A stretch of DNA of 5,571 bases, taken from the NCBI GenBank assembly GCA_024645155.1, contig JAHEGF010000226.1, positions 1 through 5,571 of the forward strand. The letters are read 5' to 3'. This document shows positions 1 to 5,271 of this stretch, one piece after another. The translations under genes and the position numbers were made by a program. Below the pieces are notes generated by a model. That model was not told the origin of the DNA and did not search any database. It saw nothing but the letters and a program-made list of their open reading frames with translations. The DNA is from Phyllobacteriaceae bacterium (GTDB taxonomy: Bacteria > Pseudomonadota > Alphaproteobacteria > Rhizobiales > Rhizobiaceae). How positions within the stretch are numbered: position 1 is the stretch's first letter; each line of letters starts with the position of its first letter.

Positions 1-182
1 TGCTTGCATCTCGAATAGGATCGGAGTCTAAGATTCGATGAGGTTCGGTGCATGAGTCATGGAGTTAACCGAATGGAACCCCGGCTCCAATTTCCAACGG
101 GACAGGTGGGCAAAGCAAAAACATACCAGCTTTAGAATTGACCAAGCCCAGGTAGGGCGCGTCTGATCCGGCCAAAAATACG

Positions 183-211
183 TTGCCACATTTCTGGTTC
201 TTTAACATTAG
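183..211 (+). promoter_or_regulatory. Weak candidate promoter of the TadG-like gene
   Basis: TTGCCA at 183-188 matches the sigma-70 -35 consensus at five of six positions. Seventeen bases downstream, CATTAG (206-211) is a poor -10 with three of six matches. A start site here would fall around 217-218, inside the hairpin that precedes the gene. That would leave the transcript with a partial left arm, so a true start further upstream may be more likely. Spacing is the main support; this is a tentative call. Confidence 0.2.
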
Positions 212-214
212 CGG

Positions 215-239
215 TCCATATTCCCCCAGAATATGGAGG
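215..239 (+). promoter_or_regulatory. Perfect hairpin overlapping the Shine-Dalgarno of the TadG-like gene
   Basis: The arms TCCATATTC (215-223) and GAATATGGA (229-237) are exact reverse complements around a five-base CCCCA loop. The Shine-Dalgarno GGAGG (235-239) lies ten bases before the ATG at 250, and its first three bases form the end of the right arm. In RNA this would partly block ribosome entry. In DNA the same dyad could be a repressor operator. The geometry is read directly from the sequence; the function is inference. Confidence 0.55.
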
Positions 240-249
240 CATTTTTCTG

Positions 250-1494
250 ATGGGTTCGATTTCAAAATTTCGCAGGAATAAAAACGGAAATGTAGGAATC
301 GTGTTTGCCGTTGCGTCTGTCGCCGTAGTCGGCGCAGTCGGGGTTGCGCTGGACTATTCCGATCTCAACCGTCAAAGGTCGGATATGCAGAATGTAGCCG
401 ACAGCGCTGCACTTGCAACCGTCAGAGCTTTTGGGCTGCTCGAAGGCAAGAAGTTGAACCTCTCAAAATTGATTGCCGCATATGTTGACGGCCAGAAAAT
501 TATCGCCGCAAACGGCGAAAACTTTGACAGCAAGTATATTACCTTCGACCCGGATACCGCATCTGCAACAGTGACACTGTCAAAAACCGGTGAGCTTACG
601 CTCGCAAAAATCCTCGGAAGGGACAAAGCACAAATCTCGGTCAAGGCAGTAGCTACCGCTGTTGCCACGCCTTCTGCTTGCGTCATCGCACTTGATCCCG
701 TTGCTCCGACAGGTATCAAGCTTTCCACGTCTGGAGCGGTTGAAGCTGGCGGTTGCGCCATCTGGTCCAACTCGACTTCACCATACTCGATTTCCGGAGG
801 TGGCAGCGGCTACGCCAAGGCTTCAATGATCTGCAGTGCCGGTGGTGTTTCGGTCGGCTCCGGATTCACTTTCTCGCCGTCGGTGTACAAGTATTGCTCG
901 CCAATTGCCGATCCGCTTGAAACCTATGTTCAGCCGGTTCCCGGCACCTGTCAATTCAGCGATCTGACGCTCGCGGGAAGTGGTGCCCATGTGCTGAATC
1001 CTGGGGTCTATTGTGGCGGTATCAGGCTGCAAGGCTCTGCATCGGTGGAATTCAAACCGGGCATATACCACATCGTCGGCGGCGCGTTGAAAATCGGTGC
1101 CGGAGCTACGGCGACCGGTTCAGGTGTGACTTTCGTCGCCTCTGGTGCCGGTTCATCAATCGATTTCACCGGGTCTGCGAGCATCACACTGTCTGCACCA
1201 ACTTCCGGCATCACCGAAGGAATTTTGTTCTCATCGGCCCGCAATGGCGCCAGCGAAGAATCCAATATCACCGGCAGCACAAACCTGCATATTGAAGGTG
1301 CGATCTACCTGCCGACTCACAACCTCAAGATTGCAGGAAAGAGTACGCTTTCAATTCCGCCAACCCACAGTCTTCTTATTGCCGGAACATTGCATTTTGC
1401 CAGCACTTTGGTCGAAGTTCGAAGCGACTACGAGGCAGCCACAATGAAAGCGCCGGCCGGAGTTGCCTACACCGGGATCCGGTTGGCAAAATAG
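250..1494 (+). CDS. TadE/TadG-like pilus-assembly family protein
   Basis: A 414-residue protein whose N-terminus fits the putative Flp-pilus TadE/G-like N-terminal domain: a short basic start (FRRNKNGNVG), one membrane segment at about residues 14-35, then 'ALDYSDLNRQRSDMQNVADSAALA' chemistry at about 33-56. Proteins of this family are pseudopilin-like or anchored, with most of the chain outside the cytoplasmic membrane. Residues 140-414 are rich in Gly, Ser and Thr and run as short beta-prone strands separated by Gly turns. Six cysteines (144, 169, 195, 216, 234, 255) could form disulfides in the periplasm. I see no DxSxS-type vWA metal site, which many full-length TadG proteins carry, so this is a short or divergent member. 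No other tad/cpa gene is in the window. The start is chosen from GGAGG at 235-239 and because the anchor begins soon after. The family call is good; a role in pili is inference. Confidence 0.85.
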   Translation: MGSISKFRRNKNGNVGIVFAVASVAVVGAVGVALDYSDLNRQRSDMQNVADSAALATVRAFGLLEGKKLNLSKLIAAYVDGQKIIAANGENFDSKYITFDPDTASATVTLSKTGELTLAKILGRDKAQISVKAVATAVATPSACVIALDPVAPTGIKLSTSGAVEAGGCAIWSNSTSPYSISGGGSGYAKASMICSAGGVSVGSGFTFSPSVYKYCSPIADPLETYVQPVPGTCQFSDLTLAGSGAHVLNPGVYCGGIRLQGSASVEFKPGIYHIVGGALKIGAGATATGSGVTFVASGAGSSIDFTGSASITLSAPTSGITEGILFSSARNGASEESNITGSTNLHIEGAIYLPTHNLKIAGKSTLSIPPTHSLLIAGTLHFASTLVEVRSDYEAATMKAPAGVAYTGIRLAK

Positions 1495-1593
1495 CTCTAT
1501 CCAAAACAACAAGAAGGGCGCAAATTTTGGTAAGAACTCAATGCCAGCAATGAGGGCTCACGCGGTCGCCAGCGCCGGTTTTTAGTACCTATC

Positions 1594-1611
1594 GCTGTGA
1601 GTATGCTGTGA
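1594..1611 (+). repeat. Short direct repeat in the convergent spacer
   Basis: GCTGTGA occurs at 1594-1600 and again at 1605-1611, an 11-bp period or about one helical turn. It lies in the 177-bp spacer between the converging TadG-like and cupin genes. No convincing intrinsic terminator was found in that spacer. The repeat may be chance. Confidence 0.2.
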
Positions 1612-1671
1612 AGGACCACATTGAGCCCGAAGTGGAACTTGAAGCGACGAGCAGCACGCGCCGAAGTATTT

Positions 1672-2151
1672 TCAGAACGGCAATTTGAGATGGAAGCGCG
1701 AGCAAAGCGCGGGCATGCTATCCAGGTCCATGTCGAGCGCATACTTTTCGCGAATTACTTCTGCCTTCGTGCGATCCGGCCAAACCGCGGAAAACTCGCG
1801 AAAGTAATTCTCAAAGCCTGCCGGTGAAATTATTTCGATAATCTCACATGGCGTGTCGCCAGCATTCCAGAACGTGTGCCACTCGCCACGCGGTTTGAAC
1901 ACCCAGTCTCCCTTCTCTGCCTTGACGACGTCATCGCCAAGAAGGGCGCCGAGCGTCCCCTTGAGGACAAAGGAAAATTCGTCCTCCCGATGGTGCCGGT
2001 GGAGTGGAGCCGCGAGCGTTCGCGGTGCTATCGGATGGTGGACCACGGAAAATCGATCATTGCATTGGATACCGTCGATCTTCCAGACGACACCAAAACC
2101 ACCAAAATCGAACCGCTCGCCTTCCACCGTGGAAATGACTGTGCTTGCCAT
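1672..2151 (-). CDS. Single-domain cupin protein
   Basis: A 159-residue cupin with both diagnostic motifs exact. Motif 1 is H51-x-H53-x4-E58-x6-G65. Motif 2 is G81-x5-P87-x-G89-x2-H92-x3-N96. H51, H53, E58 and H92 form the usual metal site at the mouth of the beta barrel, so a metal-binding fold is expected. Single-domain cupins range from dioxygenases and isomerases to small-molecule binding proteins, and the substrate cannot be read here. The C-terminal tail (Y137 to L156, 'DLDSMPALCSRF') matches the end of many proteobacterial cupins of this length, so the gene looks complete. The ATG at 2151 is preferred because GAGAG lies six bases upstream (2162-2158). An in-frame ATG at 2166 would add five residues but has no clear Shine-Dalgarno. 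The gene converges with the TadG-like gene and stands alone. Confidence 0.9.
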   Translation of the reverse strand: MASTVISTVEGERFDFGGFGVVWKIDGIQCNDRFSVVHHPIAPRTLAAPLHRHHREDEFSFVLKGTLGALLGDDVVKAEKGDWVFKPRGEWHTFWNAGDTPCEIIEIISPAGFENYFREFSAVWPDRTKAEVIREKYALDMDLDSMPALCSRFHLKLPF

Positions 2152-2277
2152 GACATACTCTCGCATTCAGGAAACTATGATGTCGAAAATGTTATCATAC
2201 CTCGCCTTCGCGATGGCGTTTTTGTCCACAGAACTGACGTTACTGCTCTTTTCGGATGAATTCGGGATCAAGACCGG

Positions 2278-2310
2278 CTTTCCGATGTTGCGATGCAACT
2301 TTGCGGAAAG
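2278..2310. repeat. Two-part intergenic hairpin
   Basis: The outer arms CTTTCCG (2278-2284) and CGGAAAG (2304-2310) are exact reverse complements. Inside them GTTGC (2287-2291) and GCAAC (2295-2299) pair around a GAT loop, leaving a small AT/TTTG internal loop. This gives 12 base pairs in total. Neither strand has a run of T after the stem, so it is not a standard intrinsic terminator. It may be a repeat-element hairpin, a processing site or an mRNA end stabiliser for the reductase transcript. Confidence 0.45.
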
Positions 2311-2358
2311 ATTGCGAAGTGGTCTTTGGGCCGGAAGCACTTTGGGCGCGGCATAATC

Positions 2359-2539
2359 GAATGTCCGCTTCAGTTGTTCGACGTCTGCAAGCGGGCGGCC
2401 TCTCACCGGCCCCAAACCGGGCGCTTGCGAGTTGGTGCTTTGATGACAAGATCTGGCACTACCGGCTCCTTGGTGCCGATCGCGAGACGTCCGCTTTTGA
2501 TCCGAAGTAGAACAAGGGGCGTTGCCGAATGTCGGTGTC
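2359..2539 (+). repeat. Degenerate repeated words resembling GAATGTCCGCTT
   Basis: Four related words occur within 181 bp: GAATGTCCGCTT (2359-2370), GACGTCTGCAAG (2380-2391), GACGTCCGCTTT (2486-2497) and GAATGTCGGTGT (2527-2538). The shared core is GA-A/C-(T)GTC-C/T-GC. I recall similar words in intergenic DNA of sphingomonads and relatives, so this is probably decayed interspersed repeat material rather than a gene. That link is from memory and untested. Confidence 0.35.
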
Positions 2540-2616
2540 TATTGGTGAGATTTGAGGATCTGAGCTGCGGAGTGAACGGGTTCATTGAAGCCGTTGGGCA
2601 GTACGGTGGCCTGGTA

Positions 2617-3855
2617 TCAGAGCAATTCGAACTTCAGCCCTGCATGTTCGCTGACCCTGTCGCGCAACAGGGAGCCCAGCGCCGAGGCCGGAGTCCAGAA
2701 ACCGCCGCCGACGCTGATCCTGTCGGCGTCTTCGGCCAGGCACAAAGCGGCTTCGACCAGCATCCGGCTGGTCGATTCGATCGCCGGATCGCCCTGACCC
2801 ATGATGCGGGCTTTCAGGATTGTGCCATCCGGCATCTCCCCGATCTGGATCAATTCATAATACCCCGCCTCGCGTGTTTCCGCGGAAGGACCCTCGCCTG
2901 ATTTCGGCAGGACATGGCGCTCCAAGAGCCGCCGTGTAGCCGGGATTGCCATTGCGATCAGGAATGCCCGGCCAAACAACGCATGGCGCATGGCCGCCCA
3001 CCAGCCGCCGGGGCCGCCTGTCGTCATGGCGGTTTCTGAGTAGCTGAAGTCACGGCCATAGGCGTAGCCCATCAGCGCATTGGTCCGTCGAACGACCTTC
3101 GAGTTCATCGGCGCCATGAAGTAGGGATTGGTCCAGGCTTTCATGTCTTCGTCATAGGTTACGGAGACCGGCATCATCCGGTCCGGCCCTTCCGGCCCCT
3201 GTCGTTCGCCCTTTGGGCATAGCGCATAAGGGTCGGTGGACAGGGCATCGAAATCCGGATCGGTCTCGCGCAGTTCCATTGCATTGACAAAGGAGGCGGC
3301 GGTTCCGCCGCTGAAGCCGCCCTTCATCCTGGTGATCCGCGTGGCGATGCGCATACAGGGCTTGCCGTGGCGCTGCATCGCGGCCTCCTGAAGGAATTGC
3401 ACGCCAAGATCGGACGGGATCGAGTCGTGCCCGCAGGCATGCACGATTCGGGCGCCGGTTTCGCGCGCCTCGGACTGATGGGCGTCGATCATCGCTCGCA
3501 TCCACTGTACCTCACCGGACAAGTCGCAATAATGCGTGCCATTGCTGACACAGGCTTCAAGCAACTCCGTGCCGTAGAGTGCAAAGGGGCCGACGGTCGA
3601 GACCACCACCCTGGTCCGCGCCGCCATTGTGTCCAGAAAGCTCCGGTCGTGGCTGTCTCCGATCAGGATCGCAACCTCGTTGCCGGTCCGCGGCAGGGCA
3701 TCACGCACCGCCTCAAGCTTGACCTGATTGCGGGCGCCGATGGCCCATTTCAATGGACCGTTCCCAATCCGTCTCGCGAGGTGATGTGCCACACGCCGCC
3801 CTGCGGAGCCGGTAGCGCCCCACAGAATGATGTCGAACTCACGTTTCCTGGCCAT
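2617..3855 (-). CDS. Saccharopine dehydrogenase-like / trans-acting enoyl reductase family oxidoreductase
   Basis: A 412-residue protein, full length for this family. The Rossmann NADP-binding start is clear: beta strand 'DIILWGATG' then GATGSAG at residues 13-19. Family landmarks follow: 'VVVSTVGPFALYG' (about 83-95), 'CVSNGTHYCDLSGE' (102-115), 'GHDSIPSDLG' (142-151), 'GGTAAS' (183-188) and a C-terminal GDPAIESTSRMLVEAALCL (355-373). Relatives include human SCCPDH and mycobacterial enoyl reductases that act in trans on polyketide or lipid intermediates. True lysine-pathway saccharopine dehydrogenase is less likely, given the 'GPFALYG...' pattern. The substrate is unknown; a reduction in lipid metabolism is inference. 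A hydrophobic stretch at about 294-304 may touch the membrane. The gene follows the 2TM gene by 30 bp and probably shares its transcript. The Shine-Dalgarno before 3855 is weak (GCAGG), but the start fits the beginning of the Rossmann fold. Confidence 0.93.
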   Translation of the reverse strand: MARKREFDIILWGATGSAGRRVAHHLARRIGNGPLKWAIGARNQVKLEAVRDALPRTGNEVAILIGDSHDRSFLDTMAARTRVVVSTVGPFALYGTELLEACVSNGTHYCDLSGEVQWMRAMIDAHQSEARETGARIVHACGHDSIPSDLGVQFLQEAAMQRHGKPCMRIATRITRMKGGFSGGTAASFVNAMELRETDPDFDALSTDPYALCPKGERQGPEGPDRMMPVSVTYDEDMKAWTNPYFMAPMNSKVVRRTNALMGYAYGRDFSYSETAMTTGGPGGWWAAMRHALFGRAFLIAMAIPATRRLLERHVLPKSGEGPSAETREAGYYELIQIGEMPDGTILKARIMGQGDPAIESTSRMLVEAALCLAEDADRISVGGGFWTPASALGSLLRDRVSEHAGLKFELL

Positions 3856-3885
3856 GGCCGAAGCCTGCGTCCCTGTTCGGAGGAG

Positions 3886-4164
3886 TTACTTCCGGCCCCA
3901 GTGTTGTATCCCCATCTCGTCATCGGTCATGCGATCGATGATTTCGGCCTTGCGGCGGGCGCCGAAGACCGACAATGCGTGGATAACAACCGCGATACCC
4001 CATCCCATTATCGGCCACACCGCCCAGAGGTATTCCAGCGACATCAGATAATTGATTACCAGAAGCAGGATGCTAACGGCCACATAGACAAACACATGCT
4101 TGTAGAAGCCGAATTTGGCTTCCGCTCGGCTACGGGCGCGAATTGCCGAATCTTCGGTATGCAT
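3886..4164 (-). CDS. Small 2TM-domain membrane protein
   Basis: A 92-residue protein matching the 2TM domain pattern. A basic lead (R10 to K22, 'RSRAEAKFGFYKH') precedes a first membrane helix at about residues 24-40. A short 'MSLEYLWAVWP' loop follows, then a second helix at about 52-67 containing 'GWGIAVVIHAL', and a charged cytoplasmic-type tail. The conserved 'FYKH..VY' and 'WP..GWGI...H' positions are present. The domain also occurs attached to histidine kinases and other proteins; standalone members have no known role. The ATG at 4164 is chosen because GGAG lies eight bases upstream (4176-4173). An upstream in-frame ATG at 4233 would run through the promoter and FNR-type box, so it is rejected. 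The reductase gene follows after 30 bp, suggesting a two-gene operon that may be FNR-controlled. Confidence 0.85.
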   Translation of the reverse strand: MHTEDSAIRARSRAEAKFGFYKHVFVYVAVSILLLVINYLMSLEYLWAVWPIMGWGIAVVIHALSVFGARRKAEIIDRMTDDEMGIQHWGRK

Positions 4165-4172
4165 GTCTTCTT

Positions 4173-4176
4173 CTCC
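4173..4176 (-). promoter_or_regulatory. Shine-Dalgarno fixing the 2TM gene start
   Basis: GGAG read on the minus strand (4176 to 4173) sits eight bases before the ATG at 4164. It supports the 92-residue form over the 115-residue form that would start at 4233. Confidence 0.6.
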
Positions 4177-4197
4177 GGTTGTGAAACTGAAAAGGAT

Positions 4198-4203
4198 AAA
4201 ATA
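4198..4203 (-). promoter_or_regulatory. Candidate -10 element of the 2TM-reductase operon
   Basis: On the minus strand TATTTT (4203 to 4198) matches four of six -10 consensus bases, including the key first TA and the last T. A start site near 4191-4190 would place the centre of the FNR-type box at about -40.5 to -41.5, the classic class II activator position. It would leave a leader of about 26 bases carrying the GGAG. The spacing agreement is the main evidence. Confidence 0.5.
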
Positions 4204-4204
4204 C

Positions 4205-4224
4205 GGCGCGGATGCCGGCGCGCC
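4205..4224. repeat. GC-rich inverted repeat between the FNR-type box and the -10
   Basis: GGCGCG (4205-4210) and CGCGCC (4219-4224) are exact reverse complements around eight bases, and the right half also forms the palindrome GGCGCGCC (4217-4224). It fills the spacer between the FNR-type box and the candidate -10. It might be a second operator for the divergent region or simply GC-rich spacer. Confidence 0.3.
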
Positions 4225-4238
4225 TTGATACACATCAA
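4225..4238. promoter_or_regulatory. FNR/FixK-type operator (TTGAT-N4-ATCAA)
   Basis: The 14 bases TTGATACACATCAA match the CRP/FNR-superfamily oxygen-response consensus TTGAT-N4-ATCAA at all ten defined positions. The box lies in the 102-bp gap between the divergent 2TM and hydrolase genes, where a regulator site is expected. Its distance to the minus-strand -10 suits class II activation of the 2TM-reductase operon. For the plus-strand hydrolase no good -10 lies at the matching distance. The sequence match is certain; the regulator's identity (FNR, FixK or Anr-like) is inference. Confidence 0.75.
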
Positions 4239-4266
4239 AGGCTGGGCCCTATTGACAAAAGCCGAT

Positions 4267-4935
4267 ATGATAATGCTGCCTTTTCGGGTGTCACCGGCAG
4301 CGGATGGATCGGTAATGGAAGTTGTCTGCAATACCAAATCACCGATAGGGCGGGTTTTGGTCATCCATTCGTGGTGGGGATTGACTCCGTCTTTTCGTGA
4401 TTATGCCAGGCGTCTGTCCGGTGAGGGATACGCCGTTGGTTTGAGCGATCTCTTCGATGGCCAAACTGCTTGTGAGATTGAAGATGCCAAACGCCTGCGC
4501 CGAATGCCGCGCAAAGTACCGATGTATAAGACCCTCATTGCCAACATCGAGAATTTGCTCGCTTATGGTGACCGTGGAGCGCGAACCGTAAGCCTTGTCG
4601 GCTTCTCTATGGGCGGACACTGGGCAGTGTGGCTGTCTCAACAACCCGATCTCGAAATTCGATCCACCGTTCTCTACTATGCCGTGCGTGCAGGGAACTA
4701 TGTTCACTGCAAGACATCGTTTCTTGCCCACTTTGCCGACAACGATCCGTGGGTCAGCAGGACCGCCCGGCGGAACATGGAGCGTGCCATATCAAGTGCA
4801 AAATGCGTATACAGGGCGTTCGATTACCCCGGAACCGGCCATTGGTTCGCCGAAACTGATCGGCCTGAAGCGTATGATGCTGCGTCTGCAGAACTGGCGT
4901 TCGAACGGACGATTGCGCATCTCGGATCAAACTGA
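4267..4935 (+). CDS. Dienelactone hydrolase family alpha/beta hydrolase
   Basis: A 222-residue protein of the length usual for the dienelactone hydrolase family. The order fits: 'ADGSVMEVV' at 12-20, strand and oxyanion region 'VLVIHSWWGL' at 30-39, 'GYAVGLSDLFDG' at 54-65, nucleophile elbow GFSMGG with Ser114, an acid in 'FADNDPW' (Asp158 or Asp160), and His192 in 'GTGHWF'. Classical dienelactone hydrolase uses Cys and a Glu after the HxH-like strand. Here Ser replaces Cys, and Ser35 stands where the Glu is normally found. It is therefore probably a general esterase or lipase-like member, with no evidence of chlorocatechol breakdown. The reading frame is open far upstream to 3367, but that part is antisense to the reductase gene. 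ATG 4267 (or 4273, two codons on) keeps the 'ADG' strand. Neither has a clear Shine-Dalgarno, so the start is uncertain. Confidence 0.85.
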   Translation: MIMLPFRVSPAADGSVMEVVCNTKSPIGRVLVIHSWWGLTPSFRDYARRLSGEGYAVGLSDLFDGQTACEIEDAKRLRRMPRKVPMYKTLIANIENLLAYGDRGARTVSLVGFSMGGHWAVWLSQQPDLEIRSTVLYYAVRAGNYVHCKTSFLAHFADNDPWVSRTARRNMERAISSAKCVYRAFDYPGTGHWFAETDRPEAYDAASAELAFERTIAHLGSN

Positions 4936-5271
4936 ACGCCTCATCGCAAATCACGAAGCCACAGCCTCGCCGCGGCAAGGCACACGACGCCGAGGAAGGC
5001 TGGTACGGCGCGAAGCAGGCCGGCAGAAAAAATCGGATAAAGCGCTCAAAGGAGCCAACGTTAAGGAATCCTTCGGGTGTAACACTCGCTTTAGCTGTGC
5101 TTTTCCAATGCCGGCAATGGGCCGAAAACGGCGCTCCGGGTACCTTGCCGCCACCACTGCCGCCATCCCGGATAACGATACCATGCACCGTTTCCGGGAT
5201 GACGACCGGTGTTTCTTTATCCCCGCGCCCAAACCCTCCCCCACACTGTCCGGTCAAACGGGAAGCCCGGC
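4936..5271. other. 336-bp non-coding stretch with a strong hairpin
   Basis: No credible gene lies between the hydrolase stop and the next ATG. Minus-strand frames here translate to Arg- and Cys-rich text without domains. The stretch contains an imperfect dyad at 5101-5128 and a tandem TGCCGCCA pair at 5146-5153 and 5158-5165. A 13-bp hairpin lies at 5164-5201. A four-base CGGG-AAG-CCCG stem at 5259-5269 partly covers the Shine-Dalgarno-like GGAAG of the next gene. No run of T directly follows any stem, so a terminator for the hydrolase gene is not clear. Confidence 0.6.
5164..5201. repeat. Strong intergenic hairpin, 13 bp with one bulge
   Basis: The left arm CATCCCGGATAACG (5164-5177) pairs with the right arm CGTTTCCGGGATG (5189-5201) along 13 bases, with only T5173 bulged out. 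The loop is eleven bases (5178-5188). A T-rich tract (GTTTCTTTAT, 5210-5219) follows after a gap, too far for a textbook intrinsic terminator on the plus strand. It may still end hydrolase transcripts, or be a mobile-repeat hairpin. An arm match of this length with a short loop is unlikely by chance in a window this size. Confidence 0.6.

Larger units (their letters stand above)
2152..2616. other. 465-bp non-coding stretch with hairpin and decayed repeat words
   Basis: This gap lies between the cupin start and the end of the reductase gene, both on the minus strand. Open frames cross it on both strands but have no recognisable domain, drift into neighbouring genes antisense, and lack good ribosome sites. 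It holds a hairpin at 2278-2310 and four near-copies of a GAATGTCCGCTT-like word between 2359 and 2539. A CTTTGGGC direct repeat lies at 2324-2351 and a TGAAC-GG-GTTCA dyad at 2573-2584. The cupin promoter must lie in its left part. Only an unsupported -10-like TATGAT (2199-2194, minus) is visible. Confidence 0.6.

Noticed and set aside
65..265. 66-codon minus-strand open frame upstream of the TadG-like gene
   Set aside because: No recognisable domain, and it overlaps the start and ribosome site of the TadG-like gene.
1554..1628. GGGCTCA / TGAGCCC inverted pair in the convergent spacer
   Set aside because: Seven-base arms separated by 61 bases are expected by chance, and no T-run follows.
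2194..2199. TATGAT (minus strand) as the cupin -10
   Set aside because: The only -35-like hexamer, TGGACA (2228-2223), would need a 23-base spacer, which is too long.
2203..2223. CGCC...GGCG stem followed by TTTTT on the plus strand, resembling a terminator
   Set aside because: Only four base pairs with an eight-base loop, and no plus-strand gene ends there.
2167..2415. 82-codon minus-strand open frame between the reductase and cupin genes
   Set aside because: Could be read as a small protein ending before the cupin, but it crosses the repeat words and the hairpin and has no domain or clear Shine-Dalgarno.
2293..2901. 202-codon plus-strand open frame
   Set aside because: Arg/Cys-rich text without a domain; its last third is antisense to the well-supported reductase gene and the rest crosses repeat-like words.
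3367..4266. Long plus-strand open frame leading into the hydrolase gene
   Set aside because: It runs antisense through the reductase and 2TM genes, shows no domain, and only becomes protein-like after 4267.
4252..4274. TTGACA at 4252-4257 with TATGAT or GATAAT as a hydrolase promoter
   Set aside because: The spacers would be only 8 to 11 bases, far too short for sigma-70.
5038..5093. TAAAGCG / CGCTTTA inverted pair after the hydrolase gene
   Set aside because: Seven-base arms with a 42-base loop are at chance level and give no stable stem.
4754..5257. 167-codon minus-strand open frame, with a second one at 4951-5244
   Set aside because: They overlap the hydrolase gene antisense and cross the hairpin region, with composition typical of chance frames in GC-rich DNA.
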